Shown here piece by piece: positions 10,864 through 20,296 of a DNA stretch of 64,000 nucleotides. A model generated the notes under the pieces. The model saw only the letters and a program-made list of their open reading frames with translations. It did not search any database and had not been told where the DNA came from. Position 1 is the stretch's first letter, and every line of letters starts with the position of its first letter. Position numbers and translations under genes: made by a program. Source of the stretch: Panaeolus papilionaceus (taxonomy: Eukaryota > Basidiomycota > Agaricomycetes > Agaricales); NCBI GenBank assembly GCA_015501605.1, contig JADNRZ010000008.1, positions 1,116,001 to 1,180,000 of the forward strand, given 5' to 3'.

Positions 10864-12396
10864 CTAATACGGCTTCTTTCTCCAAATGTTACGAGTTGAT
10901 GAGGAATATTGATACCTACTGAGTCCGTCATCCCAAAGGTGTTGAGCCCGTTCCATTCCAGATACCATACTCAACTTTCGAACCATTGCACATGCTTGCT
11001 TTACTTCTAAGGCTATCTTTCGAGGCTGAGAGCTTGGCCAAATTGTATCAGGATTGGAGGAGAGTAAGGGTATTTGCGCTGGCATCGTCCAAATTTCAAT
11101 CTCCTCGAGAGCAGGGAATAATGCGAACCATTTTGGAAGGCAATCTAGGAGGCTCGCATCAAAAGGCTTCGCACTTTGCTCCAAGCTTATAGAGCGAATG
11201 CAAGTCAGAGTGCGTTCTGGTCGGTAAGGGTCGTCGACAGGGAGATTATTCAACCACCCCCCAAGGTCGAACTCATAAGCAACGCTGTTGAGCGTGAGGT
11301 GAAGACCATCAGGGCAGTGGCGCAGAACTGATAGTGCTTCGTCGAACACCTTTTGTCCCATCATGTAGGAATCGTAGGTGCAGCATAAGGTGATACTTTT
11401 AAGCGCCAGCATTGGGGACTTCAAAGATATGAAACAATGAACGTAGGGTATGTTGACCTTGAGTTTTCCGAGATGAATACAACGAGTGTGGTGTGGTGCG
11501 ATCATGCGAAGGAGGGAAGGGAAGTCCGGAGTACCTTCCACATTACCAAGATTTGTATTAAGATCATACGTAATCTGAATTAGGTGGGGGTGTTTTTCAA
11601 TGAATCCAAGGATAGGCATCTGGTTACGATGATGGCAGTCAGAGAATGTAAGATTGCGCAGCGATGGGAGGTGGATCTTCTGTAGGAGGGCGGTGAGCGC
11701 CTTCTTTTTGTTGCGTGGCATTTGCGATAAATGGAGACATGTGAGGGAAACTCGGTTGACGATAAAGATATCGGAGTAAAAACGTCGAAAGCAGGAAGGA
11801 ATAAACGCCAATTTCAAATCTTCGAGAGTCCCGCTTGAAGGTAAAGGGGTAGCTACATTCAACTGTTTTGCATTCCGATTATGTTGTTTTGGTGTGTCGA
11901 GAGACTGATCGAGGGCTGGAGTGTGACCAGATATGTCAAGTACACGTATGCCTGTGTTCCTGCAGATAGTTTCAAGAAGTTGACCATTGGCTCGATCTAA
12001 TTCACTGGAATTCCAGGAAAAGGGTAAAATCAGTTGTAGGTGGACAATCTGGCCAACACGTTCAATGAACCTGGTTAATGTTGTCACATCTTGAACCATC
12101 ATCTGCTGACTGCCATCGTTATAGTAGTGGTGGAGGTAATTCCACTGCATCCTGTGTAATTCTATGGAAAGAAGAAGGCCTTCGAAGCATTTCAACGGCA
12201 GACGAAAAAAGTTGTCGAGGGATTGGAAAGGATATCGAATATCCGTCTTGTGCCGCGAAAACAAGGTATCAAGGGCTAAATGGTTGAATAGCCTGTTCGA
12301 TGAGGCCAGAATAAGTAAATCCGAATCATCATCGACGTTTTCAAAAACCAAGCGTAACAATTCGGTGGCGAATGGACAAGAGTATGAGGGGATCAT
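10864..12396 (-). CDS. F-box-like protein, array member 4
   Basis: Intact single-exon frame of 510 aa. Residues 5-45 form the array's F-box (CPFATELLRLVFENVDDDSD, then SNRLFNHLALDTLF). The middle is leucine-rich without strict periodicity. C-terminal blocks shared with its neighbours include 'LTCIRSISLEQSAKPF', 'KWFALFPALEEIEIW' and the near-terminal WDDGLSRYQY. It is closest to decayed member 5 and to the second half of member 3. Its last about 90 bp and the spacer after it are also present in the transplanted fragment at 28958-29590. Role inferred: Skp1-binding substrate receptor of an SCF ligase; substrate unknown. Confidence 0.75.
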   Translation of the reverse strand: MIPSYSCPFATELLRLVFENVDDDSDLLILASSNRLFNHLALDTLFSRHKTDIRYPFQSLDNFFRLPLKCFEGLLLSIELHRMQWNYLHHYYNDGSQQMMVQDVTTLTRFIERVGQIVHLQLILPFSWNSSELDRANGQLLETICRNTGIRVLDISGHTPALDQSLDTPKQHNRNAKQLNVATPLPSSGTLEDLKLAFIPSCFRRFYSDIFIVNRVSLTCLHLSQMPRNKKKALTALLQKIHLPSLRNLTFSDCHHRNQMPILGFIEKHPHLIQITYDLNTNLGNVEGTPDFPSLLRMIAPHHTRCIHLGKLKVNIPYVHCFISLKSPMLALKSITLCCTYDSYMMGQKVFDEALSVLRHCPDGLHLTLNSVAYEFDLGGWLNNLPVDDPYRPERTLTCIRSISLEQSAKPFDASLLDCLPKWFALFPALEEIEIWTMPAQIPLLSSNPDTIWPSSQPRKIALEVKQACAMVRKLSMVSGMERAQHLWDDGLSRYQYSSSTRNIWRKKPY

Positions 12397-12596
12397 GATG
12401 GTTCAAATTCAAGGACGAGGGCGCTGAGTCATCAGCAACTCGAAGGTTCAAACCCTTCGAACATTCTTCCTCAACCGTCCGTCAACAGCAAAAAACTTCA
12501 AAAATCCAACAAGGTGAGTAAAATATGGATAGGCAATATCAACCACGGCAGTCCCTTGATAATCTCAATTAATCTAATTTTACACTTTAGACTGCG

Positions 12597-12830
12597 AGCC
12601 ACAACTTTGAGCGTTGGATTGGGTTTAGCATCGTCAAGTGCTGCCACCCACCAGCCGTCCTCTTCCAAGATGCACCTCAGGCAAATTGTGGCAGGTAAAT
12701 ACTTGCGAAAAATGTAACATCATGATTTTCCATGGTCGACTATGCTTCGACGGCGAAAGCACGTATGTAAATTTGAGGCGCTTGAGGGTGGAGTCAGTTT
12801 CGGATTCCCTCAAGCAATTCCCGACATACC
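12597..12830 (-). pseudogene. relic of an F-box-like gene (related to member 6)
   Basis: Bases from about 12648 (ccagccgtcctcttccaaga) resemble member 6 at 15290-15310 (ccagccatcctcttccagga). Scattered similarity continues through 'ttcgacggcgaa' and 'aaatttgaggcgc', which correspond to 15450-15485. No frame stays open across it. I read it as a short, old remnant of another array member lying in the spacer between members 4 and 5. Confidence 0.5.
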
Positions 12831-12983
12831 ACAATGTTAGCGACATTAATGTTAAGGTTTATAGCAAGGTACATAGCAAGGTACATTCTGGACAGATTTG
12901 TGATTTATATTTTTTTAACTGTAGACAGACAATCTCAATAATATTTTGGGCAATTACATGAAGTTCCACTCCGGCTTCTTCGC

Positions 12984-14403
12984 CTAAATATTACGAACCG
13001 ACGAGATATATTGATACCTACTGAGTCCTTCATCCCAAAGATGTTGAGCCCGTTCAATGCCAGATACCATACTCAACCTTCGAACCATCCCACACGTCTG
13101 CTTTAAGTCTTCGGCTATTTTTCGAGGCTGGGAGCTTGGCCAATGCGAATCAGGTTTGGAGGAGCGAGAGGTTAACCTCTCTGACATCGTCCAAATTTCA
13201 ATGTACTCAAGAGCAAGGAATAGTGCGAACCGACGTCGAAGATAATTAAGGAGGCTGGCATCAAAAGACTTCATCCTTAGCTCCAGGCTTATGGAGCGAA
13301 TGCAAGTCATATTGCACTTTGGTCGGTAAGGGTCGTCTACAGGGAGACTGATGAACCACATTCCAAGATCGTGTTGATAAGGGATACTCTTGAGCGTGGG
13401 GTGAAGGCCAGCAGGGCAACGACGCAGAGCCGATGGTGCTTCGTCAAAAACCTTTCGTCCCATCATGTAAGCATCATATGTCCCGTAGAATGTAGCTGTA
13501 ACTTGTTGTGTGAAGCGGCACGGTCATGCGAAGCAGGGAAGGAAAATATGAACTACCTTGTGGATAAAGGTTTGTATCCAGTTGATATGTGATGTGTCAA
13601 AGCAGAGTGTTTATTGATAAATTCGAGGGTTGGGGTCTGGATATGATGCTTGCGGTTAGAGAATAAAAGATCACGAAGCGAAGGGAAATAGATATCCTTT
13701 AGGAGGGCTGTAAGGGCTGTCTTTTTCTTGGGGGCATATCGGAGATATGGAGGCGTGTAATGGAAGTCTGGTTGATAATTCATATATCGGAGTAAAAAAT
13801 CGAAAGCAGAAAGGGAGAAATCGCAATGTTAAATCAAAGAAACCAAGGGACCGCCATGATAAACTGCTTCACATTAGTGTGGTGATTACTTCGCCTGTTT
13901 TACCGAGGTACCCGTCAAAAGTTTCGGAGGAGCCGGATACTTCAAGAGTTCATAGGCTAGAATTTCTGCAGACAGTTTGAAGAAATCGGCCATTGGCACA
14001 ATGTAGGGCGTCTAAATTGAAGGGAAAGCTCGAAAGAAGCAGCTTCCAATGGTTAATCTGACCGGCGCGACCGATGAGCCTGGTCAACGTTTCAACCTCT
14101 TGAATCAGCGTCTGCTGGTTAAAATGAGGGTTGTAATAGTAATGTAGGAGCTGAAACTGCATCCTCAATAGGTCTAGAGAGAGAACAAGGCCTTTGAGGC
14201 ACATCAATGGCAGACCAGGGAAGACAGTGCTGAGGGATTGAATGAAGGTTTTGCGCCGAAAAAAAGGTCTCTAGAACTAGTTGGTTAAATAACCTGGTCG
14301 ATGAAGCCAAAGGAAATAAGTCAAAATCATTCTCAACGTAGCCAACAATTTGAAGCAATATTTCAGCGGGTAGGGGACACAGATCATGGTAGTTCCACTT
14401 CAA
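12984..14403 (-). pseudogene. F-box-like protein, array member 5, decayed
   Basis: Four minus-strand pieces in different frames line up along member 4. 14403-14119 has the F-box (CPLPAEILLQIVGYVENDFD). 14207-13950 has the segment with LTRLIGRAGQINHWKLLLSS. 13783-13553 has ALTALLKDIYFPSLRDLLFS. 13466-12984 has the C-terminus (MTCIRSISLELRMKSF and ending WDEGLSRYQY). Several frameshifts and at least one deletion between 13466 and 13553 separate them. The C-terminal 160 residues are still open, so decay is moderate. It cannot give a full-length protein. Confidence 0.8.
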
Positions 14404-14624
14404 GGACGACGGTGCTGAGTCATCGCACCCGTTGACTTCTCATGAACCTTTGAAGTTCCTTAAACCGTCTATCACCTCGACAACCTCGATTCTGAAGTGT
14501 CCATCGCTTTTTCTTGGTAATCTCAAATAATTAAATTATAAAGCAGTAAGACAATTGGCAGCACAAGCTATACATCAGAGAATCCAGAGGGACTTGATGC
14601 GACCTATCACAAATTTGACCTCTA

Positions 14625-16196
14625 CTAGGTTACATCACAAGCTGACCTACGCTGCACGCATTTCGGGAGTCCTTTAACATCCCAAACCTCCCCAGCCTTG
14701 TCCATCCCAACAACCATCGTGAACTTCTCAATGGACCCACATAGACGCTTGAGCTCCCCAATCATCCTCTCTGGCTGATCAAACGGCCAAACTTTGTCCT
14801 CGTCAGCTGTATAATAATGACTAGGCCCTTCCGCATGAGCCCATATCTGAACTTGCTCCAACACAGGAAATAGTGCGAACCAAGTGGGAAGATGACTGAG
14901 AAGCTCAGCACTGAATGACTGATAGTCGTGCACCAGTGTCACAGAACGAACACAAGTCAGTGCACGCTCGGGCCTGGTGTCGATATCATCCAGCAACAAA
15001 CTCCCAAACCATTCCTCCAGATCACATGCGAAGCAGTCGCTCCTGAGAATGAGTTGGATTGGGGTCTGACAATATTGGAGGGCCAGCATAGCCTCGTCAA
15101 GTACTGTCAATCCCTTGACAATGGTCTTCAAAGAGGTATGTAGAGTGATTTTCGTGAGAGACGGCATGGAGGATTGTGGCGATAAGAAATGCAGAATATA
15201 ACGCATATTGATAGCAAGTTCCTCCACGTTCTCGTATTTCGGCTGTAATGACAGGAGCGAGATTGGGTAAACTGGATATTTGCTCGACCAGCCATCCTCT
15301 TCCAGGATGCATCTCAGACGAGTGATTCCAGGGTGTCTGGCGACAAATTTGAGGATAGCTTTTTGATGCCTGTGTTCCGAGTCCTCGATGCAGAAGTCCA
15401 CTAAGGCAGGGAGGTCAAGACTTGCAAGAAATGTTGCAAAATCCACTTTGTTTCGACGGTGAATGCACCTAAACTCGAGGCGTGTGAGGGTGTGTCGGTT
15501 GAAATGAAGTACATCAATATAAAACCAGCGAAATGTCGATGGAAAAGATTGCAGAACAAGGTGCTTCAATTTGGGCTCGGATGGGGTGCCTTCCGTCCAG
15601 TGTAAATCCTGTCTTCGAGTGCCAGGTTTCAGTCTATTACTTCCTGGCCACAGGACAGGTAACCCCTCGCCATAAGTAAGGACATGGCAGCCTCGCTTCC
15701 GCCGAATCAAGGACTTGTAGTAGATGGAATAATGGCTGACAATGTCCAGATTCTGGATTCCCTTTAATTTAGCTGTATGAAGAAGTGTAAGATTGGCTTC
15801 TCCTAGTCCATGAGCGGTGATACGGGCTGCCATGAGCTTCAGCCTCAGATGCTTAATGGTTCCTAGATAGTTGATTAATCTAGTCAGCATCCTCACCTGC
15901 TGCACCAGCACCTTCCAGTCTTCATGTGAGTCGTATTCGTATATCAGAGATTCTACATTCTTCCCAACGAGGTCGAGAGAGAGTAGCAGGGCTTGAAGGT
16001 GCGTTGGTTGCAGGAAGGTGTTGTAAATCCTTATAGTGGATGGATTTGGGTCTTCGTGGTGTCGCAAAAAATATGAACGGAGAGCGAGTCGATTAAATAG
16101 CCTCGAGGCAGATGCCACACGGAAGTTGTCTGTGTCCTGTTCGATATGCATAAAGATAAGAGGGAAGAGCTCAGGAGGAACACGAGGGTTGGACAT
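14625..16196 (-). CDS. F-box-like protein, array member 6
   Basis: Intact single-exon frame of 523 aa. The F-box region is at the very N-terminus (RVPPELFPLIFMHIEQDTDN, then SRLFNRLALRSYF). The body has motifs parallel to member 1: 'LIYEYDSHEDWKVLV', 'LVLQSFPSTFRWFYIDVL', 'FVARHPGITRLR'. The C-terminal blocks are 'LTCVRSVTLVHDYQSF' and 'TWFALFPVLEQVQIW'. Members 1 and 6 share the 'LIYxYDxxxDWK' signature and so form a subgroup, apart from members 3-5. The 220-bp spacer to member 5 should hold the 3' end. Likely a Skp1-binding adaptor with unknown substrate. Confidence 0.75.
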   Translation of the reverse strand: MSNPRVPPELFPLIFMHIEQDTDNFRVASASRLFNRLALRSYFLRHHEDPNPSTIRIYNTFLQPTHLQALLLSLDLVGKNVESLIYEYDSHEDWKVLVQQVRMLTRLINYLGTIKHLRLKLMAARITAHGLGEANLTLLHTAKLKGIQNLDIVSHYSIYYKSLIRRKRGCHVLTYGEGLPVLWPGSNRLKPGTRRQDLHWTEGTPSEPKLKHLVLQSFPSTFRWFYIDVLHFNRHTLTRLEFRCIHRRNKVDFATFLASLDLPALVDFCIEDSEHRHQKAILKFVARHPGITRLRCILEEDGWSSKYPVYPISLLSLQPKYENVEELAINMRYILHFLSPQSSMPSLTKITLHTSLKTIVKGLTVLDEAMLALQYCQTPIQLILRSDCFACDLEEWFGSLLLDDIDTRPERALTCVRSVTLVHDYQSFSAELLSHLPTWFALFPVLEQVQIWAHAEGPSHYYTADEDKVWPFDQPERMIGELKRLCGSIEKFTMVVGMDKAGEVWDVKGLPKCVQRRSACDVT

Positions 16197-16427
16197 GATT
16201 GTGAAAGCAGGTCAAGGATGGAATGAAGGAAGAGAGGTTGTTCACAGCCACGTTATGTCCCCAGGGTCGTCTCTGAAATTCGCAGACTCAATTTGGTCAC
16301 CATGACCGACATAATACAACTTGAACGCAGTGCATCTGCAGTCACAGTGAGCAAGAACAAGGCCTCTTATACTTATTTCGGGCCACAGTTTCTAACCAAG
16401 ATACTAGTGATTGCGGGCATACCACGA

Positions 16428-17909
16428 TTACATCAATGTGAGATTTATTTCCCTTGCCGGAGTCCTGATCATAACCCTGATCCTCTTGCTACAAGCCCGC
16501 CTGAAGTCCCGTAACAATGCATCCTCCCCCTCAGCGTTCAACCTAATGACATTAGCCGACGAGGGGTGGGCATCGAATGTGACCCCCTCCAGTGTGGGGA
16601 AAAGTGAAACCCATCTCATCACTCTTGTCAAGAGCCCAACGTTCCAGCCCCAGCTCCCATTGTACAATGTCAATGACCTGATCGCGAAGAGGAAGCGCTC
16701 GGGACGTTGTTCGGAGTCGCCTATCACTCCTCCAGGTAGCGATTCAATGGTTTGCATCCAAGCTTCGATACCGAGTCCCGCGGCTGTGATGTGCAGCGTA
16801 AGGTCAATGGGATCGGTGCAGCCTCGGAGGGTTGCCAGCGCTTCCTCCGGGGCAGAGAAATCCGGTTGGTGGACTTCAACCTTGATAGTGATTGCTCGTA
16901 GCCTAGGAAGCTTTGATGCAGGGGGGAGAAAGTGTACAAGATGTCGTGGTGTTGTGATGATTTCCTCGAGTGATTGGAATGAGGTTGGCGATAGACGCGA
17001 CGCACCTTGCGGAGGGTCGACATGGTACCTAATATGGTGGTATTGAAAGATGGTGAGGTTTCGATGATAAAACAGGAATTTAATGAGGGGGTCCTGAAGA
17101 ATGACGCAGACATGAATCCGGAGGCACTTTAGATGTGGCAGACGAAGTGCTGTCATCATTTTCTCCCAGTCCTCCTCTCCGTCAAAAACTCGGTGGAAGG
17201 ATATCTCAGTGAGAGTGGTCGAGTTCGACTGTAAGGCGTCATAATAGAACTGCCTGAGGAAAGGTGGGTAGGTATAAATGGTACACTTCTTGAGTTGGCC
17301 GTTTTGGTTCTGGGATACTCGACCAGCGTGAACTTTCCTCCACACCCAATTAGTTGGGCTGTCGAAAAACAACCCATCGGAATGGATTACCACTGCACCT
17401 TCCACCTGACTACGTGTGTCAACGAGGCGCGTCGTCAAGACATGAAGAGAGACACATCCTCTTTCCAAGATTGCGCGTAACAGTTCCACTGTGGCTTCTC
17501 CGAGATCTGGAGTGGTCGCTTCGGTTGGTGCCACCAATGCCAAATTTACCTCGTCCACGGATCCTAGTTTTGTTATGTAGCTCCTCAAAAGCTTCAAATC
17601 CTTGTAAATTGGCCCAATGCCTTTGAGATCTGGGTATCGGCCATATCGGAAATCCAAGCGCTGCAGTTTATGGTTGCGGTGCATCTGAAGCCACATACAG
17701 AGTGCTGGAAGGCATGCAACATTATCAGTGTCGATATTGAGTAAGAGTGTTGGTGACATTGGATCTAAACCACTTCTCCTAAATATGATATCCAGGGAGA
17801 TATCATTGAACGCTCTGCATGACATTGCCACATTCAGGAGATCGTCAAGGCTTGAGATATGATTTAAGATCGAATAGATGAGTTCTGTTGGAAGTGGATG
17901 GAGAGCCAT
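16428..17909 (-). CDS. F-box-like protein, array member 7 (divergent)
   Basis: The frame opens at 18035, but the Met at 17909 (MALHPLPTELIYSILNHISS) is the better start because all paralogues begin a few residues before the F-box; this gives 493 aa. The F-box reads PLPTELIYSILNHISSLDDL followed by SCRAFNDISLDIIF. It is closer to the general F-box consensus than its neighbours and more distant from them overall. Shared landmarks are 'FLRQFYYDALQSNSTTLTEI', 'FLFYHRNLTIFQY' and 'RWVSLFPTLEGVTF'. No frame defects. It marks the distal edge of the F-box array; the next gene belongs to a different family. Confidence 0.72.
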   Translation of the reverse strand: MALHPLPTELIYSILNHISSLDDLLNVAMSCRAFNDISLDIIFRRSGLDPMSPTLLLNIDTDNVACLPALCMWLQMHRNHKLQRLDFRYGRYPDLKGIGPIYKDLKLLRSYITKLGSVDEVNLALVAPTEATTPDLGEATVELLRAILERGCVSLHVLTTRLVDTRSQVEGAVVIHSDGLFFDSPTNWVWRKVHAGRVSQNQNGQLKKCTIYTYPPFLRQFYYDALQSNSTTLTEISFHRVFDGEEDWEKMMTALRLPHLKCLRIHVCVILQDPLIKFLFYHRNLTIFQYHHIRYHVDPPQGASRLSPTSFQSLEEIITTPRHLVHFLPPASKLPRLRAITIKVEVHQPDFSAPEEALATLRGCTDPIDLTLHITAAGLGIEAWMQTIESLPGGVIGDSEQRPERFLFAIRSLTLYNGSWGWNVGLLTRVMRWVSLFPTLEGVTFDAHPSSANVIRLNAEGEDALLRDFRRACSKRIRVMIRTPAREINLTLM

Positions 17910-18278
17910 AGTGACAGAGATTTCTGGGATAGTCGTCAAGTTTGTTAACTTCAGCGATACACAATTACAACATCGACAAGTAAAGCCGCGCCATCGTCGC
18001 TGAGTCTTGAGCTTGAGTCTCGACAAACTGGACAAACCAGCCTGTGGAGTGCATCAATTATGATGCCGGCATGTTCCATTGAGCTGAGTTTGTCTCAAGG
18101 TTTGGACGTGTGTGTGAACTTGAACCTGACCTTCATTTGTTAACCATGTACCACGTCCTGTATCATTGCGGATTCCTTTTCGATCAAACACAGACCCTGA
18201 TCAAGTTACGAGCCTACCAAGCGAGTCAGATTTGTTTTTAAAAAATGCAGCAAGGTAATTGTTTTTTCTTGTTACATA

Positions 18279-19749
18279 TCACTTTCCACACATCATACTA
18301 TCAATAGTATACAGTCGACCAGTACTTGGGTTTCTAGGTCTCAGCGCGTCTCGAAGAGTAGATTCTACTACGACTTTGGGCGACAACATGCTCTCAAACA
18401 TCACCTCTCCAGACGAGTCTTGTTGCCCAACAATCACCTTCCTCAATCCCATCTCTGTTGTTCCAAACACGCATTGGATAGGGCCACCAACTTGGGGAAT
18501 AACCTCAACATACGCGCCAGCCAACGCGTCCTCCATCCAACTGTCAATAAACTGTGAGTTGGGCGGCACAAGGGAGAGTCGAATATCTGTTGAGGTGATT
18601 TTCTCGCCCATAGCAATACGAAGATCTTGAACGGCTTTGAATATGGACTCTAGCTTACGCTTAAACTGCAGGTGATATTCTTTGTCGGGAGTTCTCCAGC
18701 CTGCAACCTTGAAGATTTTCATGAGGTTTTCAATGAGGTTTTCCTTCCAGCCTGCAACAAGGGGTCTGGTGTGCGTTTGGGTGAGAGCACGCCATCGTCC
18801 CGATACAGCTGGCTCCTCTATGGAAATAATTGCAAAATTGAGAAAGAACATCGAGGATTTAAAGAAGAAATTGACTCTTACCGGTGTGTAGAATTTTTGT
18901 ATAAACGGCGGTAATGAAAGTCGACATATTTGCATCATCAGGAATCCAATGGTCGATTTTTGATGCGCAAACTTTGGTCAGAAAGATCTGAAGTACGACC
19001 TGCGCCAACAATGGGTCCACCTTCGCATCAAGTTTTTTCCCCTCTTCAGAAACCATTAATGCGATGGGTTCTCCTATTAGCTCTACAACCTCCCCATACC
19101 ACCTAACATTGTCCTCTTCGGTCAAATTGTGCGCCTGATGGGTAATGGTCTCCCTGAATGATGCCGCAGCCCGAAAGATTTCGTCGTTGAGAGCGATAAC
19201 CTTCTTTTTGAGTTCGGTGATTGACATCAAGTCTGCTTTTGCCACAAATTTCAGCGCATCACAAGCCCTTTTCTCGTTGGCCTCCGCAACCTCCAATCTC
19301 TTCTGCATTTGGACGAGATCCATATTGTGGGTATCAATTAATCGCTGTTTTTCCTGCTTCAGGATGTTGACGCTGCGAACATGGACCTTCACCTCCTTCT
19401 GAAGACGTTTGATTTCCAGCTCATAGCTCTCTGCGTCCCTTGTTTCTTTCCTCACCTCCGATTCATGACCCCCTTTTCCCCTCTCGGGGAATTCTGCGGC
19501 ACCTGCCAAGCCTATGCCCCGACTTGGTGCTTGGTGACCCTCTGTCGGCCCACTCTTCCTAGGGTCTATGGGCGCTTCCTTGTGAATGGCGAAAGTTGTC
19601 ATTTGCTGCTTTATCTCATCCACCTCTAATCGAAGTGCATTTATCTCGGATCTCCGTGCAATGCCCTGCGTGTATCGGTGCTGATTACTCTGAGTGCCCA
19701 GGGCCACCGTGTCAGAAGTGTCGCTAGGTCGTCTTATAATGCCGTCCAT
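18279..19749 (-). CDS. coiled-coil/CGK-tail family protein, copy 1
   Basis: Unrecognised family, six copies in this window. Two exons (19749-18882 and 18817-18279) with a 64-bp GT..AG intron (18818-18881) at the position used by all copies, just before EEPAVSGRWRAL. Order: Ser/Thr-rich start, a short helix (EINALRLEVDEIKQQM), a long coiled coil (about residues 95-190), then a globular C-terminal half. That half carries ELIGEPIALMVSEEGKKLD, 'VVLQIFLTKVCASKIDHWIP', 'DLRIAMGEKITSTDIRLSLV' and a terminal CGK. This copy has the shortest coiled coil. There is no signal peptide or membrane segment. The frame is intact. I do not know its function; the shape suggests a self-associating scaffold. Confidence 0.72.
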
Positions 19750-20296
19750 GTCGAGATATGGGGTAGCAAGAGGGAAGGTTCTAATTGTAGTTTGTGAAGG
19801 AATAGCTTCGACTTGAAGACCTGCAGAGATGACGCAGCACTTTCAACTTCCGGCCTGGATATGGGATGAGGCATATGTAGCTTCGCGGCGCTGCATTTGG
19901 CACCTGCTGAGCTCGATATTGACACTATTATGGTACGCACGTTCATTCGGCTTCATTCAGTTGACCCTCTCCGACATTTCAACTCAGACGACAAGTGCTA
20001 TTTTTAGGAATTTGAGGCGAACTCAACGGAATATGACGCATGAGATTCAAGATCTCAATATGGACCCACTGGTGCATCGGCTGCTTGACGCCTCAAATAG
20101 GTGAGATTCAACTTTTCTATGGAGTCTGCCCTTGTCGCATACTTGTAAAATTGAGTGGTACTTTGTTTAATAATTAATTTGAACTATAAGTAAATTAGTC
20201 TGATACGAACGAAACGTCGAAAACCACCAAGACACCTAAATCACACTAAGTAAATACCATTACGCTCGTAATAAGGTGTCCTTTCATAGACTATAG
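19750..20296. other. spacer between coiled-coil copies 1 and 2
   Basis: About 550 bp. It should contain the promoter of copy 1 and the 3' end of copy 2. A plus-strand frame from 19829 to 20104 (91 codons) encodes nothing recognisable and overlaps the presumed promoter, so I do not call it. Confidence 0.4.

Noticed and set aside
17910..18035. N-terminal 42-residue extension of F-box member 7
   Set aside because: All paralogues start a few residues before the F-box; the extension has no counterpart and is basic, Ser/Arg-rich read-through of the leader.
19829..20104. Plus-strand frame of 91 codons between coiled-coil copies 1 and 2
   Set aside because: Overlaps the presumed promoter of copy 1 and matches no family.
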